From Mesonia ostreae (GTDB lineage: Bacteria > Bacteroidota > Bacteroidia > Flavobacteriales > Flavobacteriaceae): DNA of 64,000 bases. The stretch is taken from the NCBI RefSeq assembly GCF_031845265.1, contig NZ_JAVRBG010000001.1, positions 1 through 64,000 of the forward strand. Direction: 5' to 3'. Numbering within the stretch: the first letter of the stretch is position 1; the number at the start of each line of letters is the position of its first letter. The notes beneath the pieces are model-generated. The model did no database searches, was not told the DNA's origin, and worked only from the letters and a program-made list of their open reading frames with translations. This document shows positions 1 to 9,050 of this stretch, in pieces. Made by a program: the position numbers and the translations under genes.

Positions 1-101
1 AATGTTTCGTGTGAAATTACAATAATATTAAATGAAATTTTAACCCAAAAATGGTCAACCTATATCAGGATAATACAGAGGATTAAAGTTTATTCGTTTA
101 T

Positions 102-134
102 TAAAAAAAGCCATCACTCATATAGTGATGGCTT
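102..134 (-). terminator. Rho-independent terminator after the Pmp3-like gene
   Basis: An 11-bp perfect inverted repeat (AAGCCATCACT / AGTGATGGCTT) with a 5-nt loop is followed on the minus strand by a run of T. It lies 24 bp past the stop codon of the small YqaE/Pmp3-like gene and should end that transcript. Confidence 0.85.
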
Positions 135-157
135 AAGTTTACATACTTTAAAGCTAC

Positions 158-310
158 TTAATCATTAACTATAAAGGCGTGAATTACGCCTGGTAACCAA
201 CCAATCAAAGTAAGTAAAAGGTTTATTAAAAATGTTCCACCAAGACCGTGCTTCATAAAGACTGCAACTGGCGGTAATAGAATATTGAGTATAATTGTTA
301 GTGCTGACAT
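158..310 (-). CDS. YqaE/Pmp3 family small membrane protein
   Basis: A 50-residue protein that starts MSALTIILN and ends HAFIVND. It has two hydrophobic segments (about residues 3-19 and 24-46). The LPPVAVF stretch, the GLGGTF loop and the WLPGVIHA motif are hallmarks of the Pmp3/YqaE (UPF0057) family. Members sit in the cytoplasmic membrane, and homologues are induced by salt, cold or general stress and affect membrane potential in yeast. The ATG at 310 gives the family's usual length. It lies just downstream of the frameshifted membrane gene on the same strand, with 21 bp between them, and is followed by a strong terminator. This fits the stress flavour of the block. The family call is firm; the role in this organism is inferred. 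Confidence 0.9.
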   Translation of the reverse strand: MSALTIILNILLPPVAVFMKHGLGGTFLINLLLTLIGWLPGVIHAFIVND

Positions 311-331
311 AATATCTGTTTTTTAAATTTG

Positions 332-1359
332 TTATATTCTTTCTTCTTCTAAGTGCTCTTCATCTACTGTTAATAACGGCGAACCTACTGCACCACCTGC
401 AAAGGCAGCACCTGCACCAATAAGAAATAAGAAAAATGCTATAATACTGTATTTTCCGGTGGCATCGGTCGCTTCCTCAGCTGCAATTGTTGCTTTACGT
501 TTAACTTTACCGTAATAACGTTCGGCCTTATCTACAGCTCTATTTATCTTTCTATCCCATTTATTAATTACACCATTAATCTCGGCTTCTGAAAGTTCGG
601 TATTTCAGCTAAGTAATCCTTAATTTCTTCTTTATTCAAAATCTCATCCGCACTTTCTGCATTAATAGTTAAATCGCCATTTTTATCTAAATCTACCGTT
701 AACTCATTAAAAAATTCTTCAATGTTCTCATCGAGATTTAAATCGTTCATAAATGCCTGTGAATCACTTTGAACTTCGTTCATCGTACCTCGTACTTCCT
801 CAGATGCATCATTAGGTAAAATGTTGTTTCGCTCTGCTCTATTTATGAGTTGAAAAGCATCTTGTTTCAACTTTTCAAGTGAGTAATTGGCATCCTTGTT
901 TCCTTTATCTTCCGCTTTTTGTAATGCCTGTGCGAAATTCTCGGCTTTTGTGTCTGTAAAAATAGAGCTTGCAGCACTTGCCATACCATTAAATACGCCA
1001 CCTATTGTAGATGTAACTAAATAAATGGATAAAATAAGATATAGCGACCAAGCTAAAAACCCGTGCAAACCGCCATCACTATTTGCTGGCATACCGCACA
1101 TACGTCCTGCGACCATACCACCTATAAAAAGGGCTGCCAGATTAGAAACTGCCCACCATATTAATGTTCCCGTTCCTAAGCCATCCATTGGATTGGCCTC
1201 TGTCATAGGATCTATTGTGGTTAGACCTATTCCCAATCCCAATAAATTGAGCAGAAACGCTACTACAATAGCTGTAAGCGTACCTGCTAAAATTGCGCCC
1301 CAAGAAATTCTCGATATCTTGGGAAATTTGTTCTGAATGTTGATTAATTGATTCCTCAT
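332..1359 (-). pseudogene. frameshifted TIGR04086/YrzE-like membrane protein
   Basis: The main frame starts at ATG 1359 (MRNQLINIQ; a TTG at 1413 is a weaker option) and has three hydrophobic segments in its first 120 residues, with glycine-rich helices (WGAILAGTL, LAALFIGGMVAGRM). A hydrophilic acidic region follows. Near positions 601-606 the frame is lost after IKDYLAE. A different frame continues without interruption from TELSEAEINGV through INKWDRKINRAVDKAERYY to a last hydrophobic segment and a TAA at 332. One extra A in the AAA run near 604 would join them into one protein of about 342 residues. The N-terminal part resembles bacterial YrzE/TIGR04086-type or so-called PhnA-like membrane proteins; function unknown. 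It could be a real mutation or a sequencing indel. Confidence 0.7.
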
Positions 1360-1584
1360 AATTTTGTTAGTGTTATTACTGGTTTTTGAAATGAATGAAA
1401 TTTGAACCTTCAAAATTCATCCTCAAAAAAATAATATAAACGAAAATTTAATAGTGACACAATGGAAGAAAATATGAATGGTTTTGAAACAAAGATGAAA
1501 TTTCAGTTGTGTATTAAAAAAATATTATTTTTATACTAGATATAGAAATTTAAAAGGTAATTATATTCTTAATAGAGTACAAAA

Positions 1585-2604
1585 ATGATTGCATATTATG
1601 CACATAGCATCGGTTCTGGACACAGTAATTGTGGACAAGAATTTTGCAAGGTTTTCAAAAATAGAGCGCTTGTCATCACGACTTCAAACTTCAAATTTGA
1701 TGAGGATATTAAAGTTATCACAATTGAGGGCGAGAATGTTACTCATTCTGAGTATTTAAAAACAACCCATAATCTTCCCAAATATGCACACTTTCTTCCC
1801 AAGGACCACTTGAAAATTCTTTTCAGAAACTTTAAGATTTTAGAATCTTGTATTTCTGAACATATAAATTTTGCAGTCATAGATGTCAGTGTAGAAACTG
1901 CATTACAGTTTAGAATTGCTGGTATTCCTTATGCATACCATAAGATGTTAGGTAACCGTGATGATGTTCCTCATCAAATAGCGTTTGAAGCGTCAGAATT
2001 TTTGTTCGCCCTTTATCCAGTTCAAATGGAAACTGAGACTAGAAAGTCATTACTAAAAAAAATATACCATATAGGTTTTATCTCGCGTTTTCCGTTTAAA
2101 AAGCAAAATTTAGATATTAACATTAATTTGAATTCAGAATTAAAGATTTTAATAATTCTGAGTTCAGAAACTAAACTATCTTCTACAGATTTACACACGC
2201 TCTGTAATCAAATGAAGAATAGTCAATTCTCTATAATTAGTAACCTTAATGTTGTCAATATTAAAAATGCGACACTACTTGACTATACTAGAAATTTAAA
2301 ACCTATCATTCTAAATCACGATATTGTAATTGCTTCTTGCGGTTTAAATATGACTTCTGAACTATTGGCGCTGAAAAATAAATTTATTGCCATCGCTGAA
2401 AATAGGTACTATGATGAACATCTTGAAACTTTAAAAGGTTTAAAAAAAAATAATTTAGCTGTAGAGCTTGATGTTAGCAACCTCAAAAAAACAATAACGG
2501 AATACTTAGAATTACCAGAAGTCAAGAATTTAAAATCCTACTTTGGCACTATGGACTCTTTCAAGAAAATTAAAATATTACAGCCATATTTATTGAGTAG
2601 ATAA
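1585..2604 (+). CDS. GT-B fold glycosyltransferase (MurG/MGT-like)
   Basis: A 339-residue protein starting MIAYYAHSIGSGHSN, the glycine/histidine-containing N-terminal strand-loop typical of GT-B enzymes of the MurG/MGT type. The C-terminal half has SCGLNMTSELLALKNKFIAIAENRYYDEH (about residues 250-278, quoted in part: SCGLNMTSELLALK), which fits the nucleotide-sugar binding region of that fold. There is no signal peptide, so it should be a cytoplasmic or membrane-peripheral enzyme using a nucleotide sugar. It is a clear paralogue of the protein at 14250-15275: both share the IDVSVETA, GNR.D.PH.IAF and SCGLN.TSE segments. It is the only plus-strand gene of the block and ends 5 bp from the convergent PIG-L gene. 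Donor and acceptor cannot be read from sequence. Confidence 0.75.
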   Translation: MIAYYAHSIGSGHSNCGQEFCKVFKNRALVITTSNFKFDEDIKVITIEGENVTHSEYLKTTHNLPKYAHFLPKDHLKILFRNFKILESCISEHINFAVIDVSVETALQFRIAGIPYAYHKMLGNRDDVPHQIAFEASEFLFALYPVQMETETRKSLLKKIYHIGFISRFPFKKQNLDININLNSELKILIILSSETKLSSTDLHTLCNQMKNSQFSIISNLNVVNIKNATLLDYTRNLKPIILNHDIVIASCGLNMTSELLALKNKFIAIAENRYYDEHLETLKGLKKNNLAVELDVSNLKKTITEYLELPEVKNLKSYFGTMDSFKKIKILQPYLLSR

Positions 2605-2609
2605 AATAA

Positions 2610-3950
2610 TTAATGTGTTTTTACCCATACTTCAAGTCTGTAGTATTCGGTTCTTTGGTTTGCTAGCATTTTGTAATTTTCTTTTTCTATCATAAATTTT
2701 TTTAATTTATTATGTACATCGTTGCCACTCAAAGGATAATCAGGCACAAAACCAATCCAATGAACAACTAAGAATCGACCATATTTAACGAGCGCGCTAT
2801 CAATTTTTTGATACAATTCTAATAAAGAATCCTTCTCGAAATAATAACCCACCTCACATAGTGTTATTAAATCGAATGTACCTGATGGAAAATCTCGTAA
2901 GATATTGGTTACTTTAAATTCAATATTGGTATTCTCATTACAAATTTTCTTTGCCTCACATATTGCTTTTTCGCTTATATCTACTGCAATTAACGAATTA
3001 CAAATCTTCGCTAAAAGATTTGTCTGTACACCAATTGAACATCCTATTTCTAAACCTTTCTTAAAGTCTGTTTTATTCAATGCAGAGATAGAATTTTTAT
3101 ATTTTTCAATTTCATACGTACTATTTTTAAAATTCCAAGGATCATTACTATTATGGTATATTTTATCAAAATAATCTTTTTCAAGTGCTTTTTGATTTCT
3201 TTTGTTTTCCGTAAAAAAATATTCATAATTACCATCAAAAGGTTTCAATAAATCATCAGTTAATACAAACCCATTAGGGTCATCATTTATTATTTTACCT
3301 AATTGTGATTTATGTTTTTCAATAGCTCTTTTTTTTATTTTATAATAGTCAGAAATATTAAGTCTTACAGGATTTATTTCACTTTGGAATGGCCAATCAT
3401 CACACTTACCATTTTTCCAAAGCCATATTGGATATTCTAATTGGATTAACTCATTGTTATATCTCTTTGTAACTAACTTTCCAATAGTGTTGGTAACTAT
3501 ATGATCCGGATGCGGATCTCTACGCCAAGGAAAGAAAATAGATTTTAAACTCTTATTTGCCGTAATACAAACTATGTTGTCAACAGTTTCTATAATTTTT
3601 ACCGAATCTAATTTTATGAGTTGACCATCTTGAAATCCTAAAAAATGTATATTTTCTTGTAATACACCTAATTCTAAACACGCATTAGTTGCTTCCTTTT
3701 CTCGTAATTTAGCCAATTTTTGCGGTGGGTATAAGGATGAATTTAGATGGGAAGCAGAGCCACTTGTTATGTATATAACTATCACATTCTTTCCTGAAGA
3801 TCTTAACATAGCAATCAAACCACCACAGCCCAAAGACTCATCATCTGGATGGGGCGCAAGTATAAGACTATTTCCAACATCCTCGGCAATACGCTCTTTA
3901 TTCAGGAATGGTGCTTCTTTTAAATCCAATTCTGTAATTCTATCCTTCAT
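2610..3950 (-). CDS. bifunctional PIG-L deacetylase / SAM methyltransferase
   Basis: A 446-residue fusion. Residues about 28-230 are a PIG-L/LmbE-type zinc deacetylase: HPDDE at 34-38 and DPHPDH at 145-150 supply the metal and catalytic residues. Residues about 258-446 are a class I SAM methyltransferase of the NodS-like type: DPWNF at 270-274, the glycine-rich motif LEIGCSIG at 300-307 and the acidic AVDIS strand at 322-326. Known PIG-L enzymes remove N-acetyl groups from sugars such as GlcNAc derivatives. With the methyltransferase this implies N-deacetylation followed by methylation of a glycoconjugate, which is inference. It is the last gene of the long minus-strand run, 3 bp after the acyl-CoA dehydrogenase. 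No signal peptide is seen, so it should act in the cytoplasm. Confidence 0.88.
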   Translation of the reverse strand: MKDRITELDLKEAPFLNKERIAEDVGNSLILAPHPDDESLGCGGLIAMLRSSGKNVIVIYITSGSASHLNSSLYPPQKLAKLREKEATNACLELGVLQENIHFLGFQDGQLIKLDSVKIIETVDNIVCITANKSLKSIFFPWRRDPHPDHIVTNTIGKLVTKRYNNELIQLEYPIWLWKNGKCDDWPFQSEINPVRLNISDYYKIKKRAIEKHKSQLGKIINDDPNGFVLTDDLLKPFDGNYEYFFTENKRNQKALEKDYFDKIYHNSNDPWNFKNSTYEIEKYKNSISALNKTDFKKGLEIGCSIGVQTNLLAKICNSLIAVDISEKAICEAKKICNENTNIEFKVTNILRDFPSGTFDLITLCEVGYYFEKDSLLELYQKIDSALVKYGRFLVVHWIGFVPDYPLSGNDVHNKLKKFMIEKENYKMLANQRTEYYRLEVWVKTH

Positions 3951-3953
3951 TGG

Positions 3954-5030
3954 TTAATTCTTTATGAAAGCTTGTCCAATATTTAAAAGCGTACTATCTG
4001 GACCTGGTTGTTTTAAATAAACAGATAAATCCCGATGGATTCTTTCCATCGGATGTGGTTTTAAAAATCCTTGTAAACCTACGCTCATTTCACAAAGACT
4101 CATTACTTCTTCACAGATTTCCCTTGTAATTGTCCTGAACATATTCGCCTTGTGCAGACAGTCTATTGGATTGGTATATCGATTGTCAAATGCTAGACCT
4201 GCATTTTCTAACCACAAATGTCCCGTTTCTTTTAAGAGCGCAAGTTTTGCCATTCTGGAAATCTGGTTCAAATCTTCAGTACGATTCATTTCTTTTAGGT
4301 GTGCTAAAGTTATTGCTATCATAGCTTCAGCACCACCTAATTGAACAGCTGCAAAACGAACAGCACCACCAGAAAAATCTGGCTGTTCAAAATACGCATT
4401 GGGCGAACCTAAGAATTGCGATTTTGTAATCTCTAAGCCTGTAAAGTTAAATCGACAACTAACGGAAGATTTCATTCCTAATGGTTGCCAATAGGTATAA
4501 TCCTCTTCAAATTTTCTCTCTTTCAAATCAAGCACTAGCATTTGTTGCTGTCCGTTATGCTCTGCAGTAACAATAGGTCTCAAAACGTTATTCGCACCTG
4601 AGCAGAACACTTTTGAACCTTCTAATTTTAATTTTTCTTCAGATTTCTTAAGCTTTAAAGGCTCGTTTGGCATTTGGGAATTCCAAATTCCAAAAAGAAC
4701 GCCACTTTTAGCTTCGGAAAAATAAACTTCTTTTTGAAGTTGAGTGCCATACCTTTCGATAAGTAACATTGCATTGAGATGACCTTCAAAAATTCTACCA
4801 GCTGATAAATCTCTAGCACCAATACCTTTGAGAATATTTAAAATATGATAGTTTGATTTTTCTAGCTTACCAAAACCACCACCAAATTCTGAGGGTACAT
4901 TTAAAACCATTAACTCGCTAGATTGAATTTTATTCATTAAATCCCGAGGATAATCTTCTGAGTCTATGGTGTAGTTTGAATCTAGAAAAGGATAAGGGTT
5001 TTTTTTATTTTCTGTTTTTGAACTGGTCAT
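3954..5030 (-). CDS. acyl-CoA dehydrogenase-like flavoprotein
   Basis: A 358-residue member of the acyl-CoA dehydrogenase superfamily, slightly short of the usual 380. The N-terminal helical part has VPSEFGGG (about residues 45-52). The mid beta-domain has FGIWNSQ and LEGSKVFCSGA, the pattern that contacts FAD and substrate. The C-terminal helical bundle has VGLQGFLKPHPMERIHRDL, which resembles the FAD/dimer region. The family oxidises acyl-CoA or acyl-ACP thioesters or hydroxylates flavin-activated substrates. Its position 3 bp before a PIG-L-methyltransferase, with glycosyltransferases nearby, suggests it tailors an acyl group of a glycolipid rather than serving beta-oxidation. A 68-bp AT-rich gap separates it from the cryptochrome gene upstream. 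Family sure, substrate unknown. Confidence 0.8.
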   Translation of the reverse strand: MTSSKTENKKNPYPFLDSNYTIDSEDYPRDLMNKIQSSELMVLNVPSEFGGGFGKLEKSNYHILNILKGIGARDLSAGRIFEGHLNAMLLIERYGTQLQKEVYFSEAKSGVLFGIWNSQMPNEPLKLKKSEEKLKLEGSKVFCSGANNVLRPIVTAEHNGQQQMLVLDLKERKFEEDYTYWQPLGMKSSVSCRFNFTGLEITKSQFLGSPNAYFEQPDFSGGAVRFAAVQLGGAEAMIAITLAHLKEMNRTEDLNQISRMAKLALLKETGHLWLENAGLAFDNRYTNPIDCLHKANMFRTITREICEEVMSLCEMSVGLQGFLKPHPMERIHRDLSVYLKQPGPDSTLLNIGQAFIKN

Positions 5031-5098
5031 TATTGCTAATTGACTTAATTAAATTAATAAGTTTGAAAATCTATTTTAATAAATTAAGAAGTTGAGTG

Positions 5099-6490
5099 TT
5101 ATTCCATAGTCTTCTTTATTTTATTAATTGAGCGTGTCCACTTACCTAAAATTTCTTGAGGTTTGGGATACGCTTTAATGTTATATTCCCAAGGCAGATA
5201 AATGGTATTATCATCAATCGCACTTAGTTCAGAAACATACTTTTGAATAAATTCCTTTGAATTGTATTTTAAAGATTGGTGTATAGGATTGGTGTACCAA
5301 ATCTCATACGCCTGATAGTGCCAATTCATCCAATTAGCACTTACGTCATAATCTATTAGCTTGTTCTCAAAATAGGCTGCACCCCAAGTCCAATCTACTT
5401 TATAATCATACACTAAAAAACTGGCACAATTTACACGACCTCTATTGCTCATAAAACCAGTTTTGTTTAACTGTCGCATATGGGCATCAATAAATGGCAG
5501 ACCTGTTTGACCATCGCACCATCTTTGAAATAGATTTTTGTTATTTTCCCAATCTTTCCCTTTTCCTTTAAAACCTTCGGTCTTAAACATTTTATTTCCA
5601 ACATTCATTCCCCTAAACGTAAAATAATCCCGCCATACCAATTCAAAAACTAACCACCAAGTACTCTGATTTTTCTTGATGAGTTCTTCGTACTGTTTTA
5701 CTTTTTGAAAAATCAAACGTGGCGAAATTGCACCTACTGCAAGATAAGGCGAAAATTTAGAGCTGTAATCCATACCCAAAGACCTATTGCGAGTCCAACG
5801 GTAACTTGTAAGCTGTTGTGTCTCGAATGTGTAATGGTGTAAGCGTTCTAAGGCAGCCTTCTCGCCAGACTTAACATACAATTCTAATTCAGAATCTTCC
5901 TTGAAATTGAATGTTGAGAAATCTGGAATATGACTTTCTGGAAAATCATCAATTGTAGAAATTGATTCAGGTGCTAGAAAAGGCGCTCTCACTTCGGTGG
6001 TTTTTCCCGTATGGATGCGATAGGTCTTACTCGTTTTTGGGATGTCCTCAATAGCATAGGGAATATCATCTATATGGTAAAGCGTTTTACCCCACGTAAG
6101 ATGTAGTTCGCAAGACTTGGGAAGTCTGTGTTTTAGAGCGTCTAAAACTTGAAGTTCTTCATAGGCATATTCATCCTCGGCATAAATTCTGGTTACATTA
6201 TATTCTTCAACTAGCTTTGGAATAATTTCTTCGGGAATACCATATTGAATATGTAAATTTCCACCGATTGCTTTTAGATTTTCTTTAAGTTCGAGCACAG
6301 TCTCACGTAAAAAATGAAATCTGTTATAGCCTGCTTTGCGAAAACCTAAATCCAAATCATCGTATAACCTGCTATCAAAAATAAAAATAGGAAGTACTGG
6401 CAGTCCATCCGCTATCGCTTTACACAATGATTCGTTATCGTGCAATCGCAAATCGTTTTTAAACCATAAGATGTTACATTCCTGTTTCAT
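5099..6490 (-). CDS. DASH-type cryptochrome (CRY-DASH)
   Basis: A 463-residue photolyase/cryptochrome. The N-terminal Rossmann domain (about 5-130) opens with ILWFKNDLRLHDNE, matching the antenna-binding domain. The C-terminal FAD domain contains TSYRWTRNRSLGMDYSSK, the DASH-type stretch before the FAD pocket, then ELVWRDYF and the FAD-binding run TGFMSNRGRVNCASF (about residues 355-369). DASH proteins repair cyclobutane pyrimidine dimers in single-stranded or looped DNA and some are signalling proteins. The ATG at 6490 overlaps the end of the preceding photolyase frame by 4 bp, so the two are translationally coupled. Unlike its neighbour it is intact. It may be the only working light-repair enzyme of the pair. 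Confidence 0.93.
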   Translation of the reverse strand: MKQECNILWFKNDLRLHDNESLCKAIADGLPVLPIFIFDSRLYDDLDLGFRKAGYNRFHFLRETVLELKENLKAIGGNLHIQYGIPEEIIPKLVEEYNVTRIYAEDEYAYEELQVLDALKHRLPKSCELHLTWGKTLYHIDDIPYAIEDIPKTSKTYRIHTGKTTEVRAPFLAPESISTIDDFPESHIPDFSTFNFKEDSELELYVKSGEKAALERLHHYTFETQQLTSYRWTRNRSLGMDYSSKFSPYLAVGAISPRLIFQKVKQYEELIKKNQSTWWLVFELVWRDYFTFRGMNVGNKMFKTEGFKGKGKDWENNKNLFQRWCDGQTGLPFIDAHMRQLNKTGFMSNRGRVNCASFLVYDYKVDWTWGAAYFENKLIDYDVSANWMNWHYQAYEIWYTNPIHQSLKYNSKEFIQKYVSELSAIDDNTIYLPWEYNIKAYPKPQEILGKWTRSINKIKKTME

Positions 6491-7951
6491 TTCGAATTCT
6501 TATAATTACGTTTAATTGTATGCTTATCTAAAATGCGCTGTCTTTCAGATTTAAAGTAATCAGACTTTCGCATTCCATATAATTTATCAAGTGCTTCTTT
6601 TCGAGTTATGGACATATCTATAATACGGTTGGGATAATCTCTACCAACTTTAAAACGATACATCGTTTCATCCATTTGGGTCATAGACCAAGGTTCGATT
6701 GCTAATTTTGGTGGTAAATGAGCCAGCTCTTTAACCCAATTTTTAATGAACATAGCCTCATTGTCGTGGTCGTGTACATTTTTTGTAGGATTATATATCC
6801 GTATTGTATTAGTTCCCGTAAAACCAGCCTGCATTTGTAACTGACCATAATGAATTCCAGGTTCAAAATCCAAAAATTGCTGTGCCAACCAATCACTCAT
6901 ATATTTAAAATGCTGAAATAGATGGTGGCAGAAAAAACTTGTAATCATTGTCCGCATCCTAAAATTGAGATACCCTGTTTCTTTTTAGAGCTCTTACACT
7001 TGCATCTACTAACGGGTAACCTGTTAATCCACTTTTCCAAGCATCGATAAATCTTTCATTTTTAGGTTGTGGTAGTTCTAAAAAGACTCTATTTACTGCC
7101 TGAAATTCCATACGAGGTTCCATCTCAAATTTTTGGATAAAATGGCTTTGCCAACGTAACCGTGCTAAGAATGCATTAATCGGTCTTTTGTCCGTAGCCT
7201 CATTTTTAAGTTGTATTGCACGTTTATAAATCTCACGAATAGATAGATTTCCCCAAGCAAAATAGGGCGATAATCTGCTGCACGTTTTACGGGACAGTTC
7301 TGGTTTTGATATACCTTCATTATAGTGAAAGATTCGATTTTGAAAAAACGAATCTGCCCACCGAATTGCTTCATTCCTACCACCTTTTTGAAACTTGTGT
7401 TTAGGTGTCTTACAATCGATTATCTTAAAATTTCTTTGAATACTTTCAACATCATCTATCAATAATAAATTAGAATCGTCTAGATTAGGATAACATTCTT
7501 CAGCGTTCATATACTTTTTCCAAGCATAGGACCATCCTTTTCTGTTCTTTAATCCTCTTATAACGCCATTGCACTGGGTTTCTGTCCAAACTATATTTTT
7601 CTCTTCAAACCATTGCGCCATTTCTATGTCACGCTCATAGGTAATACTAATGCCAATTTCTTGCGTACTGAAAACGGTCTTAATATTGTATTCAGAATGT
7701 AATTTTTGAAAGGTAGGTTTTACTTCATCTTGCACTAAAAGAATTTGAGTATTAAAAGCTTTTAATAGCGTATTGAGGTTAAATAGGCTTTCCTTTATAA
7801 ATTGAACGTGTCGAAGACTGGTATGTTGATTTTCGATTAATGATGGCTCTAATATATATACTAGAAGCAATGGTTCAGGAAATTCACAAGCTAACTGCAA
7901 AGCCGCATTATCCTCTAATCTCAAATCTCTTTTAAACCAAACAACATTCAT
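6487..7951 (-). pseudogene. photolyase/cryptochrome family protein, frameshifted
   Basis: The first part (7951 down to 6959) starts MNVVWFKRDLRLEDNAAL, a photolyase antenna domain, and runs through LSPYFAWGNLS, RLRWQSHF and GLTGYPLVDASVRALKR of the FAD domain before stopping at RNRVSQF. The remainder (6957 to 6487) continues in another frame as GYLNFRMRTMITSFFCHHLF, followed by the C-terminal FAD-domain sequence QAGFTGTNTIRIYNP. Removing one A on the minus strand (T on plus, in the TTT/TTTTT runs at 6978-6986) restores KR-TGYLNFRMRTM and one protein of about 487 residues, the normal family length. It is read 3 bp after the 199-aa membrane protein and overlaps the CRY-DASH start. It could be true inactivation, programmed slippage or an assembly indel. 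Confidence 0.88.
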
Positions 7952-7954
7952 ATT

Positions 7955-8554
7955 TTAGTTTTTCTTATCTACCTTTTCATTTGTGTCAATATCTTCATTA
8001 TCATCTACTTCTTCAATATCATCGTTTTCAGTAGCCAACATCCTATGGTCATCCATTCCTAAACCAACAATAGCAATAATGTTAGTTACAGTTCCATACA
8101 GCATTAATATAGTTGTAACCATCATTCCGCTAATAATTGAAGATGCGAATAAGGTTGCCCAATAAATATATTTAAACCAAGATATTTCTACCTTGTCTGC
8201 TTCAGTAATCGGAATATTGAAAAATTGAAACAAAACCAAAGCACTAATAAATAAAATAGTATCAAATTTGGCAATATTCATCACTTGCTTGTAGTGCCTA
8301 TCCTTTAAGGTGGTATCGGTACCTGTACTTATACCCAATAAAGTTAATAGCAAAGCCAGTATGGTAGCTGAAGCTAATACAATAGTATTACACAACATAT
8401 TTAAGCCTTGCATAGAAGTATTCAACAAATTTTTAGCCTCATACCCAGAAATGTTTCCAAGCAGAAAAACACCCAAGCCAATTATTACAGTAGTTATAAT
8501 CCCACCAGTAAATGCCTTTTTATTTACAGAAAAGAAATCAATTATGTTTTTCAT
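7955..8554 (-). CDS. hypothetical four-helix membrane protein
   Basis: A 199-residue integral membrane protein with four strongly hydrophobic segments at about residues 15-35, 52-75, 95-115 and 128-160. The C-terminus is very acidic and likely cytosolic (DDIEEVDDNEDIDTNE). The loop LGISTGTDTTLKDRHYKQ follows the second helix. I do not recognise a named family. It lies between another small membrane protein (52 bp upstream) and the photolyase (3 bp downstream), so it is part of the same transcript. Its function is unknown; co-transcription with photoreceptor and DUF421 genes hints at a stress-related membrane role. Confidence 0.75.
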   Translation of the reverse strand: MKNIIDFFSVNKKAFTGGIITTVIIGLGVFLLGNISGYEAKNLLNTSMQGLNMLCNTIVLASATILALLLTLLGISTGTDTTLKDRHYKQVMNIAKFDTILFISALVLFQFFNIPITEADKVEISWFKYIYWATLFASSIISGMMVTTILMLYGTVTNIIAIVGLGMDDHRMLATENDDIEEVDDNEDIDTNEKVDKKN

Positions 8555-8606
8555 AAATCCTTTGTTTTAATCAAATACGCAACATTTTTGAAATTTAATT
8601 ATCCTA

Positions 8607-9047
8607 TTAAATAGCCTGAATTATAAGTACCATTGTTATTCCAAAAATTATATGTGCAGGGATTAGCTGCAACAAATAACCTATTTTATTAATTTTTGGT
8701 GGATTTGGATGAAGTTTTAAAGTTGTTCCCCAAAATAAAGCCCCTATTAACCCAGCTAAAAAACCAAAGATAGCACCATCGAGCACAGTTGTATCAAACA
8801 ATTCCATTGGCAAACTAACATAATAACATACCACAAAGGCTATCCCGATTATAAAATGTATTGTCCATCCTAAAATATGTTCTCGAACCAATGGAAAAGA
8901 AAATGTACCTGCTCTCTTAAACAAGATATTAATTAACTGCGGTTCTTCAAATTTGCTATTAGTTATAGCAGATAGCGCATAACTAAATGCCGTCATTGCT
9001 AAGGTTGCAATGATTCCGATGGCAATTATGTTTAAGGCCAAGTTCAT
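8607..9047 (-). CDS. small integral membrane protein (possibly DUF2938-like)
   Basis: A 146-residue protein with four predicted transmembrane helices (about residues 5-25, 57-80, 88-110 and 122-145). The conserved-looking segments are ATLAMTAFSYALS near the N-terminus, LVREHILGW in the middle and GALFWGTTLKLHPNP before the last helix. This pattern resembles DUF2938-type membrane proteins, but the assignment is tentative. It begins 3 bp after the end of the DUF421 gene at 9051-9605, so it is likely translated from the same message. No catalytic motif is visible. Confidence 0.7.
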   Translation of the reverse strand: MNLALNIIAIGIIATLAMTAFSYALSAITNSKFEEPQLINILFKRAGTFSFPLVREHILGWTIHFIIGIAFVVCYYVSLPMELFDTTVLDGAIFGFLAGLIGALFWGTTLKLHPNPPKINKIGYLLQLIPAHIIFGITMVLIIQAI

Positions 9048-9050
9048 ATT

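Noticed and set aside
1..157. a gene in the first 157 bases
   Set aside because: No frame with a start and coding look; only the terminator at 102-134 is supported.
1025..1336. 103-codon plus-strand frame opposite the frameshifted membrane gene
   Set aside because: Antisense shadow of the hydrophobic segments on the other strand.
6702..6896. separate 64-codon gene inside the photolyase
   Set aside because: A shadow frame within the frameshifted photolyase; the conserved residues belong to the main frame.
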